In this document: one piece after another, positions 50,011-63,936 of the stretch
Layout of the letters: the number at the start of each line of letters is the position of its first letter
How positions within the stretch are numbered: the stretch's first letter is position 1
Origin: Deltaproteobacteria bacterium
Lineage (GTDB): Bacteria > Myxococcota_A > Polyangia > Polyangiales > JADJMO01
DNA length: 64,000 nucleotides
Assembly: GCA_016182965.1 (NCBI GenBank)
Contig: JACPFM010000106.1
Span: 1-64,000 of the forward strand
Reading direction: 5' to 3'
Notes under the pieces: model-generated
Databases searched by the model: none
What the model was told of the DNA's origin: nothing
What the model saw: the letters and a program-made list of their open reading frames with translations, nothing else
Translations under genes and position numbers: made by a program

Positions 50011-51774
50011 TCAGGGGGCGGTGACCTTCACGGTCACGCTGCCGGGCGGGAGCAGCGAGGGCACGCGCGTGGCGCGGTACACGAGGTAGCTCTGATAGCC
50101 GGTCGAGGCGGGGTCTTCGACGCGCAGATCGAGGACCACTCGCGGCTCGCCGCGGCGCTCGACCTCGACGACCCGCGCGGACTTCTTGACCGCAGGATCG
50201 AGCACGAAGCCGTTGGCGGGCGACATCAACGCACCCTCGGTGATCAGCACCGTGCCGTCGGGCGTGTAGACCGCATCGCCCACGACCGGCGCGTAGTAGC
50301 CCACGTCGAAGGGCTTGCCCGTGGAGGTGTCGACCTGCCGCACCTCGCCGGCGCCGTACTGCCAGACCTGGGTGGCCTTCCAGGTCGAACGGGGCCCGGA
50401 CATCGAGAGCTCGTACTCGACGGCACGGCTCGCCGGCAGCATCGCGAGGTTCGTGTCGTCGGTACCCGGTCGGGTGTTGCCGTTGTCGAAGAGGCTCAGG
50501 TGCCCGTCGGGCAGGACGCGCGCGGCGTGCTGGTGATACGGAAAGAGCGCGCCGTCGCCGCCGAGCGAGAAGTCCCCGTCGGCGCCGAACCGGTAGAGCA
50601 GCGAGCCGGCGGGGCCGCCGGCGTCGGCCGCGTAACGGTAGGCGACGACCCAATCCTGGTGGCGCAACGACACGAGCACTGCGTTGCGCGAAGGGTCGTA
50701 GAAGACCGCGTTGGCGTGGGTCCAGTCGGCCGAGCCGGCGCCGTAGACGGGCGCCCAGAACGCGCTCTTGAACGCGGTGTCGACGCGCCGGCACGGGTCG
50801 AGCAGGTCGAACATCGACACCTTGCCGAGCACCGCGCCCGACGCGGGATCGAGCTCGACCACGACGTCGCCGACGACCTCGTAGGTCTTGTCGTAGGTGG
50901 GGCACTGCGTGGGGGTGATCGTGCGGCTCTCGGTCGCGAGCGCGAGCCAGTGGCCGTTCGGGAGCTCGATCACGTCGTGGTGGATCGTGTCGACGGCGAC
51001 GGGCACGACCCCGGCTTCGACCGAAGACGGATCGCGGCGCGGTCCCTCGGCCAGGAGCGCGCGCTCGAGCTTGCCGAGCGGCGAGAGCTCGGCGACGCCG
51101 CGCTCGTCGAACATGAAGCGGATCTGCCCTCGGGCGCCGCGCTGCACGTCGGCCACGGTCGAGCGGGTGCTCGCGTACCAGACCACCTCGCCGGCCGCGT
51201 CGACCGCGATCACGTAGCCCCAACGATCGACGCCGTAGCCCTTCCAACGGCTCACCGGGAAGAGCGTCAGCCCCGATCGCGAGGGCTGCGAGGCGACGAC
51301 GCGGAGCGGCGGGAAGTCGGCGGGCAGCGGCGGCGTGAGGCGCTGGACGACGACCGCGTCGGAGGACGTGCCGCGCGCGTCGGCGGCGGTGACCGTGAGC
51401 GCGTACGAGCGCGCCGATCGCAGACCGATGACCGGGATCTCGTGCTCGGTCGACGCGCGGGACGAGGCGATCTCGAGGCGATGACCGGAGGCGTCGGCGG
51501 CGACGACGGCGATGGTGAGCGAGGCGGGGCGATCGACCGTCACCTTCAGCGTGCCCGAGAGCGGGGCCTCGGGGCTCTCGACGAACGACGCGCCGAGCAG
51601 CCGCGGGCGATCGGCCGACGGCTGCCACTCGTCGCGCGCGTCGCCCGAGCACGCGACGCCCTGGGCGACGCCGAGCAGCGTGACGAGCGCGACGAGCGAG
51701 GTCGCCGATGTTCGGCCGGAGAGGGAGCGCACGGAGCGCCCCTCCTCGTCGAGGTGGGTGAGCTTCCCCGGCAT
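50011..51774 (-). CDS. Arylsulfotransferase-family lipoprotein
   Basis: This 587-residue exported protein of the arylsulfate sulfotransferase (ASST) family has characteristic segments HHDVIELPNGHWLALATES, DWTHANAVFYDPSRNAVLVS, RHQDWVVAYRY and LFDNGNTRPGTDD, with a beta-propeller-like repeat pattern. The signal region (SLVALVTLLGVAQGVACSG) ends in a lipobox Cys. ASST moves sulfate between phenols. The ATG is at 51774. The exact acceptor is unknown. Confidence 0.85.
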   Translation of the reverse strand: MPGKLTHLDEEGRSVRSLSGRTSATSLVALVTLLGVAQGVACSGDARDEWQPSADRPRLLGASFVESPEAPLSGTLKVTVDRPASLTIAVVAADASGHRLEIASSRASTEHEIPVIGLRSARSYALTVTAADARGTSSDAVVVQRLTPPLPADFPPLRVVASQPSRSGLTLFPVSRWKGYGVDRWGYVIAVDAAGEVVWYASTRSTVADVQRGARGQIRFMFDERGVAELSPLGKLERALLAEGPRRDPSSVEAGVVPVAVDTIHHDVIELPNGHWLALATESRTITPTQCPTYDKTYEVVGDVVVELDPASGAVLGKVSMFDLLDPCRRVDTAFKSAFWAPVYGAGSADWTHANAVFYDPSRNAVLVSLRHQDWVVAYRYAADAGGPAGSLLYRFGADGDFSLGGDGALFPYHQHAARVLPDGHLSLFDNGNTRPGTDDTNLAMLPASRAVEYELSMSGPRSTWKATQVWQYGAGEVRQVDTSTGKPFDVGYYAPVVGDAVYTPDGTVLITEGALMSPANGFVLDPAVKKSARVVEVERRGEPRVVLDLRVEDPASTGYQSYLVYRATRVPSLLPPGSVTVKVTAP

Positions 51775-51919
51775 CGCGCCACCCTAGCTCACCTGGGGTG
51801 CAGAGGACGTACGAAAGTAAGTCGCGCTCGAGCGACGCGTCTCACTCGTCTCTCGCGTGAACGTGAGGACGGGTTTCCCCGAAGCGGGGTCCGGCCAGCG
51901 CGAAGGCCTCGATGCGCGG

Positions 51920-54064
51920 CTACTCGGCCGGCTTGGCGTCGGGAGGAGGGGCGGCGAGCAGCGCGCGCGCGCGATCGCGGAGCGCGATCAGCTGCGCGCG
52001 GTGCAGCCACGCGAGCGCGAGGAGCGAGAGCGCCCACGCTGCGACGAGCGGCAGGAGCCCGTTCATCGTGACGTAGACCACGCGCGGGGCGAACGGACGA
52101 TCGTGCGTGACCAGCTCGCGCGAGGCGCTGACCCATCGATCCGCGGAGGGCAGGGGGAGCGCGACGGGCGTCACGCCGGGGAGGATCCCGGCGGCCGCGA
52201 GCTGCGCGGGGTAGTTCCCGAGCTTGCCGCTCTCGTCGGCGGGTGCCTTCAGCTGGTCGCTCGGGCCCTTGGTCAGGAGGTCGACGTTGGGGGTCGGCTC
52301 CGACTTGGGCAGGTCGACCGGCCTGTAGTCGGCCGTCGTCCGGTCGGGCGACGGCGCGAGCGCCCGCTCGCGACCGGACATCGTCACGAGCGTCACGAGC
52401 GTGATGAACACGCCCAGCACGGCGCCGGCGACGATCGCGATCCGCACGAACGAGCGCGACCGGCCGGAGAGCACCCGCGCCGCGATGCGCAGGGCCGCGT
52501 ACCCGAGCAGCGCGCCGATCGTCGCGATGAACGCCGGCTGCGAGAGGAGCCACAGCCCGGCGAGGCCGACGCCGAGCAGGAGCCGATCGCGAGCCGTGGA
52601 CATCACGAGCCAGGCGACGAACGCCGCGACGAGGACGCCCGCGAGCTGCTCGAGACCGACGAGCCAGACGATGCGATCGCCGCCGAGCACGGCGAGCGGG
52701 ATGACCCCTTGCGGCAGTCCGACCGTGATCGCCGCGCGGCTCGCGGTCAGCGGATGATCGGGCGCGGGCACCGAGAGCACGCCGAACAGCGGCGTGAGCC
52801 TCGTCTCGGCGAGGCTCTGGAGGTGCGCTTCATGGGTGCCCTTGCGCAGCGAGATCAGCACCTTCGAGAGATCGCCGTCCTTGTGCATCAAGCGCTCGCC
52901 CGCGCCGTCGGTCGCGAGGAAGATGGGGCGACCGGCGGGCGCGAACATCAGGTGATCGACGCCGTTGTTCTCGTACTGGAGGCGCTCGTCGAACACCCAC
53001 TCGCCGCGCGCGGTGAGCACCGCGGTGCGCGCGTGGCTGCGGACGACCGCGGCGAGCGCGTCGGTCGCCGACAGCGTCTGCACGGTGAGCTCGAGGCCCT
53101 CGCCACGCTGGGCGAGGAACAGCCGCGACGAGGGCTGCGTGCGCGGGATCGGCGACTCCGCCGAGTCGAGCTGCTTCGCGTGGCCCGAGCCGGTCGACGT
53201 CATGATCCGGTGCTCGGCGTCGGCCTCGAGCAGCCACCACTCGTAGGGCGAGCGCGCGTCGAGCTGGAGGCGCGCGGGCGCCGAGGCGACCGTGCCGGTG
53301 ACGGTGATCGAGGCGGTGTGCCCCGCGGTCGGGAGCACGAGCTCGGCGCCCTCGACCTTCCACCCGGACGAGCCGGAGACCTCGAGGACCTTCTCGCCGA
53401 ACGAGAGCGGGAGGCGCACGACGCCGAGGTCGTTGCCCGATCGGAGGACGAGGCGGTACTCGAACCCGGTCTCGCGCGCGACGCGGAACGCGCGCGACAG
53501 CTGGAAGACCGTGGGCTCCGAGAGCTTGGTCGCGCCCTCGCCGCTGTCGAAGTGGATGGTGCCCGACGTGAGCCCGGAGAGCTTCGTCCCCTCGACGACG
53601 CGTCCGCCGGAGAGGTTCGCCTCGAGCGTGTTGAGCGGACCGGGGATCGTCAGCGCGAGATCGCCGTCGAGCGACAGGTGACCGCGGATCGTGAAGCGCT
53701 TGTTCGCGGTGACGACGAAGTAGTGATCGCCCTCGAAGCCGACCGACGCCGGCTTGTCGTCGTCCTTGACGCCCTCGAGCCGGACCTTGCTCGGCGGCCC
53801 GAACAGGGGCACGGCGACCGGGTGCTCGGCGAGGACGCCTCCCTCGAGCACGAACCCGAGCGTCCCCGACGCGACCGACCCGTCGAGCGACAGCTTCGTC
53901 AGCACGAAGCACCGCTCGGTGCACTTGGGAGGCGCCTTGGCGCCGAGCCACATCGCGACCGCGGCCAGGTCCTTGGCGAGCTGCGGCGGATCGCCGGCCT
54001 GCGCGTGCGCGGAGCCGGCGGCGAGCAACACGACGAGCACGATCAACGCGCGAAGCAGGCGCAT
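51920..54064 (-). CDS. Large exported or membrane protein of unknown function
   Basis: This 714-residue protein has a signal peptide (LLRALIVLVVLLAAGSAHAQ) and a long beta-rich N-terminal region (about 25-440) with no recognised domain. Several C-terminal membrane spans follow (LEQLAGVLVAAFVAWLVM, AFIATIGALLGYAALRIA, IAIVAGAVLGVFITLVTLVT) and a final span near 690. The strong GGAGG ahead of the ATG at 54064 decides the start. It may be an envelope stress or export component. Confidence 0.65.
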   Translation of the reverse strand: MRLLRALIVLVVLLAAGSAHAQAGDPPQLAKDLAAVAMWLGAKAPPKCTERCFVLTKLSLDGSVASGTLGFVLEGGVLAEHPVAVPLFGPPSKVRLEGVKDDDKPASVGFEGDHYFVVTANKRFTIRGHLSLDGDLALTIPGPLNTLEANLSGGRVVEGTKLSGLTSGTIHFDSGEGATKLSEPTVFQLSRAFRVARETGFEYRLVLRSGNDLGVVRLPLSFGEKVLEVSGSSGWKVEGAELVLPTAGHTASITVTGTVASAPARLQLDARSPYEWWLLEADAEHRIMTSTGSGHAKQLDSAESPIPRTQPSSRLFLAQRGEGLELTVQTLSATDALAAVVRSHARTAVLTARGEWVFDERLQYENNGVDHLMFAPAGRPIFLATDGAGERLMHKDGDLSKVLISLRKGTHEAHLQSLAETRLTPLFGVLSVPAPDHPLTASRAAITVGLPQGVIPLAVLGGDRIVWLVGLEQLAGVLVAAFVAWLVMSTARDRLLLGVGLAGLWLLSQPAFIATIGALLGYAALRIAARVLSGRSRSFVRIAIVAGAVLGVFITLVTLVTMSGRERALAPSPDRTTADYRPVDLPKSEPTPNVDLLTKGPSDQLKAPADESGKLGNYPAQLAAAGILPGVTPVALPLPSADRWVSASRELVTHDRPFAPRVVYVTMNGLLPLVAAWALSLLALAWLHRAQLIALRDRARALLAAPPPDAKPAE

Positions 54065-54266
54065 GGGAGACCTCCGGGAGACGGTTGGTACGAACCAGCG
54101 CCCGGAAGGATCTTGGCGCCGTCGGCCTGCGCGAACGCGCGGCACCCCGCGGCGCATTCCCCGCATGATGGCTCATGCAAGGAGGCGCGCGCCATCACCG
54201 ACGCCAGCGAGAAGGAGCTCGCACCTTGGTGCGCGGGGCGGCGCTCTTCGGCAACGCCGGGAGCTC

Positions 54267-55652
54267 TCAGATGATCTCGAAGTAGCGCTGCAGCTCCCAG
54301 TCGGTCACCGCGCGCTCGAAGCGGGCGATCTCGTGGCGGCGGGTGCGCACGTAGTGATCGACGAACCGGGCTCCCAGCACCTCGCGCGCGGCCGCGCTCT
54401 TTTCGAGGAGGGTGGTCGCCTCCGAGAGCGTGCGGGGCAGCGGCACCAGCTCTCCCCCCGACGCTTCTCCGCGGCTCGGCGGCGGCGGATCGATCCGACG
54501 GTCGATGCCGTACAGCCCGGCGCCGAGGCAGGCGGCGATCGCGGTGTACGGGTTGATGTCCGCGGCCGTCTGCCGGTACTCGACGCGCGTCGAGGAGGCG
54601 CTGCCCGGGATGATCCGGATCGCGGTGGTGCGGTTCTCGATGCCCCACGACGCGGTGAGCGGCGCCCACACGCCGGGGACGTATCGCTTGTAGGCATTGA
54701 CGGTCGGCGAGTAGACGGCGGTCAGGTCGGGCGCGAGCGCCACGAGGCCGCCGACGTAGTTTCGGCCGGTGCTCGAGAGCTTCGCCTCGCCCGCGTCGGG
54801 TTCCGGCGAGTAGAGGACGTTCTCGCCCTCGCCGTTCCAGAGGCTCTGATGCAGGTGACCGCTCGACCCGGGGAGATCGGCGCTCCACTTCGCCATGAAG
54901 GTGGGGATCACGCCGTAGCGGGCGCAGATCTGTTTGAGCGCGGTCTTGAAGAGGGCGGCCTTGTCGGCGGCGCGCAGCGCGTCGTCGTACTGGATGGCGG
55001 CCTCGTAGACGCCCGGTCCGGTCTCGGTGTGGAAGCCCTCGATCTCGATGTCGAAGGCCTTCATCTCCTCGAGGATCGCGTGCACCAGATCGGCGTTCTG
55101 CCCGGAGCGCAGCCACGAGTAGCCGAACATCCCCGGCGTGATCGGCTCGAGCCTGCGGTAGCCCTTCTCGCGGATCGACTGCGCGTCCTCGCGGAACAGC
55201 CAGAACTCGAACTCGCAGGCGACCTTCGCGCGCAGGCCGCGATCGGCGAGGCGCGAGAGCACGCTCTTGAGCAGCGAGCGCGCGCAGGCGGCGTGCGGCG
55301 CGCCGTCGTCGTGCTGGAAGTCGACGAGGAACGCCGCGGTGTTCGGCTCCCACGGCAGGACGCGATAGGTCGAGAGATCGATCGTCGCGTGCGCGTCGGG
55401 GTACCCGGTGTGCCAGCCGGTGATCGCGCGCGGATCGTGGGCGTCCTGGTAGAGGAGATCGTCGAGATCCCAGCCGAAGATCACGTCGCAGAACCCGAAG
55501 CCGCCCTCGATCGAGGAGAGGAACTTCGACAGCGACACGTACTTGCCGCGCAGCACCCCGTCGATGTCGAAGCCGCCGACCTTGACGTGCTCGATGCCGC
55601 GGCGCTCGAGGTCCTTCTTGATCTCCTGCGGCGTGCTCGGGCGCTCGTTCAT
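54267..55652 (-). CDS. Glutamine synthetase-family ligase (PuuA-like)
   Basis: This 461-residue member of the glutamine synthetase superfamily has ATP/metal motifs EFEFWLFRED, EGFHTETGPGVYEAAI, SGHLHQSLWNG and NRTTAIRIIPG. The adenylylation-site region of E. coli GlnA (NLYDLP) is not present; the C-terminal region reads AACLGAGLYGIDRRIDPPPP, as in gamma-glutamylpolyamine or gamma-glutamylamide ligases. It is therefore probably a PuuA/GlnA-like enzyme rather than the main ammonia-assimilating GlnA. It is alone in its own strand interval. Confidence 0.85.
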   Translation of the reverse strand: MNERPSTPQEIKKDLERRGIEHVKVGGFDIDGVLRGKYVSLSKFLSSIEGGFGFCDVIFGWDLDDLLYQDAHDPRAITGWHTGYPDAHATIDLSTYRVLPWEPNTAAFLVDFQHDDGAPHAACARSLLKSVLSRLADRGLRAKVACEFEFWLFREDAQSIREKGYRRLEPITPGMFGYSWLRSGQNADLVHAILEEMKAFDIEIEGFHTETGPGVYEAAIQYDDALRAADKAALFKTALKQICARYGVIPTFMAKWSADLPGSSGHLHQSLWNGEGENVLYSPEPDAGEAKLSSTGRNYVGGLVALAPDLTAVYSPTVNAYKRYVPGVWAPLTASWGIENRTTAIRIIPGSASSTRVEYRQTAADINPYTAIAACLGAGLYGIDRRIDPPPPSRGEASGGELVPLPRTLSEATTLLEKSAAAREVLGARFVDHYVRTRRHEIARFERAVTDWELQRYFEII

Positions 55653-55713
55653 CCGAGAGAGCGTCGCAAACCACGGCGCGCGGAGCCAGCGCGACCCCGC
55701 TCGACCCCGGCTC

Positions 55714-57351
55714 TCACGCCTTGGCGCGGAGCGGACGCATGCCCGGCGCTTCGTGCCCGGACGACGCGACGTACTCGTCGTAGGTGCCGCCGTACATGTG
55801 CGGGCGCGCGCCGGGGGCCAGCTCCAGCACGCGCGTGGCGACGCGACGGAGGAACGCGCGGTCGTGGGAGACGAACACGATCGTGCCCTGGTAGTCGGAG
55901 AGCGCCTTCACCAGCGCCCGCTTGGTCACGAGATCGAGGTGGTTGGTCGGCTCGTCGAGCACGAGGAGGTTCGGGGCATCAAACAGGATCTTGGCGAGCG
56001 CGAGGCGCGCCTTCTCGCCGCCGGAGAGCACGCGAATGGGCTTCTCGTGGTCGTCGCCGTGGAAGCCGAAGGCGCCGGCGAGGTTGCGCAGCACGCCGAG
56101 GTTGGTGGTCGGCGCGTGCGCCACCAGCTCCTCGATCACCGTGCGCGACGCGTCGAGCTGCTCGAGCTGGTGCTGCGCGAAGTAGCCGAGGACCACAGAC
56201 GCGCCGAGATCGACGCGCCCGTCGTCGGCGCCGGTCACCCCGGCCATCATCTTGAGGAGGGTGGTCTTGCCGGCGCCGTTCTCGCCCATGACCGCCCAGC
56301 GCTCGCCGCGGCGGACGAGCAGGTCGACGCCGTCGTGCACGACCTTCGCGCCGTAGCGCTTGGAGACCTTCTCGACCTTGATCACGTCCTCGCCCGAACG
56401 AGGGCACGGCTTGAAGTCGAACGTCTTCTCGATGATGCGCTTGGGCGGCTCGATCTTCTCGACCTTCTCGAGCTTCTTCACCCGGCTCTGCACCTGCGCC
56501 GCGTGCGAGGCGCGCGCCTTGAAGCGGGCGATGAACTCCTCCTCCTTGGCGAGCATCGCCTGCTGCCGCTCGTAGGCCGCCTCGCGCTGCGCGCGCTCGA
56601 CCTCGCGCTGCTTCTCGTAGAAGTCGTAGTCGCCCGAGTAGGTGCGGATGGTACCGCCGTCGATCTCGACGATCTTCTTCACGAGGCGGTTCATGAAGTC
56701 GCGATCGTGCGAGGTCATCAGCACCGCGCCGGGGTAGGCGCGGAGGAACTCCTCGAGCCAGAGGATCGACTCGATGTCGAGGTAGTTGGTCGGCTCGTCG
56801 AGCAGGAGCACGTCGGGCCTGGCGAGCAGGATGCGGGCGAGCGCGACGCGCATCTTCCAGCCGCCCGAGAGCAGCCCCACGTCGGCGTCGACCTGCTCGG
56901 GGAAGAAGCCGAGGCCGGCGAGGATGGAGCGCGCCTGCGCCTCGAGATCGTAGCCGCCGAGCTCCTGGTAGCGCGCCTGGACCTCGCCGTAGCGCTCGAC
57001 CACCTGATCGAAGTCGTCGCGGTCGGGATCGCTCATCGCGTGCTCGAGCTCGTGCAGCTCGTGGCCGAGGTCGGCGACCTCGCCGGCGCCGGCGATGGTC
57101 TCCTCGAGGACGCTCCGCCCCTTCATGTCGCCGACGTCTTGCCGGAAGTAGCCGACGGTCACGCGCTTGGGGCGGTCGACCACGCCCTCGTCGGGGTGCT
57201 CCTCGCCCACGATCATGCGGAACACGGTGCTCTTGCCGGCGCCGTTCGGGCCGACGAGCCCGGCCTTCTCGCCCGGGTTGAGCTGCAACGAGGCGTCGAC
57301 GAACAGGACCTGTCCGCCGTACTGCTTGGTGATCTTCGAGAGGGCGATCAT
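55714..57351 (-). CDS. ABC-F family translation factor ATPase
   Basis: This 545-residue protein with two fused ABC domains and no membrane span is an ABC-F protein that acts on ribosomes (EttA/Uup/YbiT type). It shows P-loops GPNGAGKST (about 36) and GENGAGKTT, signatures LSGGWKMR and LSGGEKAR, Walker B LLLDEPTN and LVLDEPTN, and a charged helical linker (YEKQREVERAQREAAYERQQ) between domains. The exact subclass is not clear from motifs alone. Confidence 0.95.
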   Translation of the reverse strand: MIALSKITKQYGGQVLFVDASLQLNPGEKAGLVGPNGAGKSTVFRMIVGEEHPDEGVVDRPKRVTVGYFRQDVGDMKGRSVLEETIAGAGEVADLGHELHELEHAMSDPDRDDFDQVVERYGEVQARYQELGGYDLEAQARSILAGLGFFPEQVDADVGLLSGGWKMRVALARILLARPDVLLLDEPTNYLDIESILWLEEFLRAYPGAVLMTSHDRDFMNRLVKKIVEIDGGTIRTYSGDYDFYEKQREVERAQREAAYERQQAMLAKEEEFIARFKARASHAAQVQSRVKKLEKVEKIEPPKRIIEKTFDFKPCPRSGEDVIKVEKVSKRYGAKVVHDGVDLLVRRGERWAVMGENGAGKTTLLKMMAGVTGADDGRVDLGASVVLGYFAQHQLEQLDASRTVIEELVAHAPTTNLGVLRNLAGAFGFHGDDHEKPIRVLSGGEKARLALAKILFDAPNLLVLDEPTNHLDLVTKRALVKALSDYQGTIVFVSHDRAFLRRVATRVLELAPGARPHMYGGTYDEYVASSGHEAPGMRPLRAKA

Positions 57352-57415
57352 GGGGAAAGCGGCGCACTCTGACGCGGCCGGCGCGCTTATGCGAGCGCGG
57401 CCGCCGAGTCCAGCG

Positions 57416-57886
57416 CTACTTGCCGAGGGGCAGCTTCGAGGGCGCGCCGCTGCGACAGTCGCGCTCGTTCCACGCCTCGACCTCGAAGGACACGAAGGTG
57501 CGGTTTGCGGCGGCCGCCACGCTCACCCGACCTTCGGGCACGCCGTGCGCCTCGAGGTGGGCGCGCGCGATGTTCGCGCAGGTGAGCGACGGCGCGACGA
57601 CGCGCAGCTTGGTGAGCTCGGGCGTCTCGAGCATCTCGCGGGCGGCTGCGGTGAGCTTCACCACGCTGTCGGAGGCGAGCATGCAGCCGTCACCGACCGG
57701 TAAGATCGCGTCGGGGCACCCCTCGGTCGAGGTCGGCGTTCCGGCGCACCCGCGGGGCAGCAACGGGCAGTCGCCCTTCTGCGGCGACACGCCGGGGTTG
57801 GCGAGCTCCGGATCACGCGCGCGCGTGCAGGCGCCCAGCAGCACGAGGAGCACGACGAGCAGCAGGACGAGGAGCGATTTGCACAC
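57416..57886 (-). CDS. Small OmpA-like lipoprotein
   Basis: This 156-residue lipoprotein has signal LLVLLLVVLLVLLGAC. The Cys-rich N-terminus (CPLLPRGC, GCPDAI) is followed by a region (LTCANIARAHLEAHGVPEGR) like the OmpA peptidoglycan-binding domain, but shortened. The family assignment is tentative. It starts with a GTG at 57886. Confidence 0.6.
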   Translation of the reverse strand: MCKSLLVLLLVVLLVLLGACTRARDPELANPGVSPQKGDCPLLPRGCAGTPTSTEGCPDAILPVGDGCMLASDSVVKLTAAAREMLETPELTKLRVVAPSLTCANIARAHLEAHGVPEGRVSVAAAANRTFVSFEVEAWNERDCRSGAPSKLPLGK

Positions 57887-57904
57887 CCGGGCAGCATACC
57901 TCGC

Positions 57905-58099
57905 TCACCAGCGGTCGGTCCCACGCGCCTCGTCGGGGACGAGCTGCCGCAGGCGTGACAGGTGAGCGACCAGCGCCCGCTTGGTGTGGGGAGTGGAGAG
58001 GAGCGGGAGCTTCTCGTCCCGCATCGTGGCGCCGCCGCGGACCAGCGTCTCGGCGCGATCGTCGGCTTCGGACGACGACGGGGGCGTGTCGGGCGGCAT
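57905..58099 (-). CDS. Hypothetical 64-residue protein
   Basis: This is a 64-residue open frame starting MPPDTPPSSSEADDRAETLV and ending PDEARGTDRW, with a basic/hydrophobic middle (HTKRALVAHLSRLRQLV). It has no signal and no known domain. It sits upstream of the OmpA-like lipoprotein gene on the same strand with an 18-bp gap, which weakly supports it. No good ribosome site is seen. Confidence 0.35.
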   Translation of the reverse strand: MPPDTPPSSSEADDRAETLVRGGATMRDEKLPLLSTPHTKRALVAHLSRLRQLVPDEARGTDRW

Positions 58100-58234
58100 C
58101 GGGGCGAGAGGCTACAGGCGCGTCGCGCGGTCGGCACTCGGCGTCCCGCTCGTGCGCCCGTTTGTCGCCGGCCGTCGGGTTGCACGGCGGAGCCTCGCTG
58201 GCACGTGGTGTCTCGGCTATGGTCGGCGCCCGCC

Positions 58235-58825
58235 ATGTCCGCGCCCGCGCCCGAGATCGGCTTCGGAACCCGCCTTTGGTACGCCTGGGTCGTCTTCTTC
58301 CGCGTCCTCTTCGACGCGGCGTTCGCGAACCGCACCTGGGCGGCCCACCACAACCTCCTGCAGGCGCCCGCGCCCGCGCCGTCGCCGACCGAGCCGAAGA
58401 GGCCGGAGCCCACGCCGGCGCTGAAGAAGGCGGAGCCGACGCCTCCCACGGTCGATGCGGCCCTCCAGCTGCTCGCGCTCTTCCAGCGCGAGGGGCGCTT
58501 CATCGACTTCCTCGAGGAGGACGTCGCCGGGTTCGCCGACGCCGAGGTCGGCGCCGCGGCGCGCGTGGTGCACCAGGGCTGTCGCAAGGCGCTCCGCGAT
58601 CACGCGGAGATCGCGACGGTGCGCACCGAGGAGGAGGGCGCGAAGGTCACCGTGCCCAAGGGGACGAGGCCGAGCGAGGTCCGCCTGCTCGGCAACGTGG
58701 TCGGCGAGCCGCCGTTCACCGGGCGCCTGGTCCACCGCGGCTGGCGCGTGCGCGGCCTCCACCTGCCCACCGCGGTCGAAGGCCACGACGTCACGATCGT
58801 CGCCGCCGCGGAGGTCGAGCTGTGA
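58235..58825 (+). CDS. DUF2760 protein, chaperone-cluster partner
   Basis: This 196-residue DUF2760 protein has an N-terminal hydrophobic segment (LWYAWVVFFRVLFDAAFAN), a Pro/Ala-rich linker and the DUF2760 core: ALQLLALFQREGRFIDFLEE, VGAAARVVHQGCRKALRD and RPSEVRLLGNVVGEPPFTG. As I recall, members of this family lie beside Hsp70 genes in many bacteria, as here. Its role is not known; it may be a membrane-bound co-chaperone. The ATG at 58235 is the only good start. A heptamer element separates it from the Hsp70 gene. Confidence 0.82.
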   Translation: MSAPAPEIGFGTRLWYAWVVFFRVLFDAAFANRTWAAHHNLLQAPAPAPSPTEPKRPEPTPALKKAEPTPPTVDAALQLLALFQREGRFIDFLEEDVAGFADAEVGAAARVVHQGCRKALRDHAEIATVRTEEEGAKVTVPKGTRPSEVRLLGNVVGEPPFTGRLVHRGWRVRGLHLPTAVEGHDVTIVAAAEVEL

Positions 58826-58829
58826 CGAA

Positions 58830-58967
58830 GTCGTCAGTCGTCAGTCGTCAGTCGTCAGTCGTCAGCAGGTCGTCGCCGCGCTGGTCGCGCGTCCGCCTTT
58901 CTCGACTTTCGACTTTCGACTTCCGACGACTGATGACTGACGACTGACGACTGACGACTGGGACGAC
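58830..58967. repeat. Inverted heptamer element, GTCGTCA family, within the chaperone operon
   Basis: Five perfect tandem GTCGTCA units (58830-58864) face five near-perfect TGACGAC units (58924-58958) and a degenerate tail. The core holds a run of TTTCGAC heptamers (58900-58927), which resembles the GGTCGAA/TTCGACC family. The arms could fold into a long stem. It lies in the 168-bp gap between the DUF2760 and Hsp70 genes. Confidence 0.85.
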
Positions 58968-58993
58968 TGACTGACTGACGACGGACGACTCCC

Positions 58994-63642
<4,649 letters not shown>

Positions 63643-63936
63643 AGGGGCCGTCGCGCCTTGGGGGCGTGCGCCGTGTCGCTGCTCGCGCAGACAGAGTCAT
63701 CAGTCGTCAGTCGCGTCAGTCGTCAGTCGTCAGTCGTCAGCTCGAGACGTCAGAGCCGCCGTCCTCACTCTCGGTCTCTTCTCGCTCGGCTCTCGCTCTC
63801 GGTCTCGGTCTTGCTCTCGCTCTCGCTCTCGCTCTCGCTCTCGCTCTCGGTCTCGCTCTCGCTCTCGCTCTCGCTCTCGCTCTCGCTCTCGCTACTGACG
63901 ACTGACGACTGACGACTGACGACTGACGACTGACGA
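63643..63936. repeat. Inverted heptamer element with a CTCTCG hexamer core
   Basis: About six GTCGTCA units (63696-63739; one is GTCATCA and one a 9-nt variant) face six perfect TGACGAC units (63896-63937). Between them, about 63764-63892, is a tandem array of CTCTCG/GCTCTC hexamers with scattered GGTCTC variants. One strand of this core is almost wholly C, T and G. The element sits right after the Hsp70 operon; no gene is seen in this gap. Confidence 0.85.

Noticed and set aside
54267..55652. Main ammonia-assimilating glutamine synthetase GlnA
   Set aside because: The adenylylation-site region is not recognisable and the C-terminal motif resembles PuuA-type ligases.
58830..58967. CRISPR array
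   Set aside because: The units are only 7 bp, directly abutting, with no unique spacers and no cas genes nearby.
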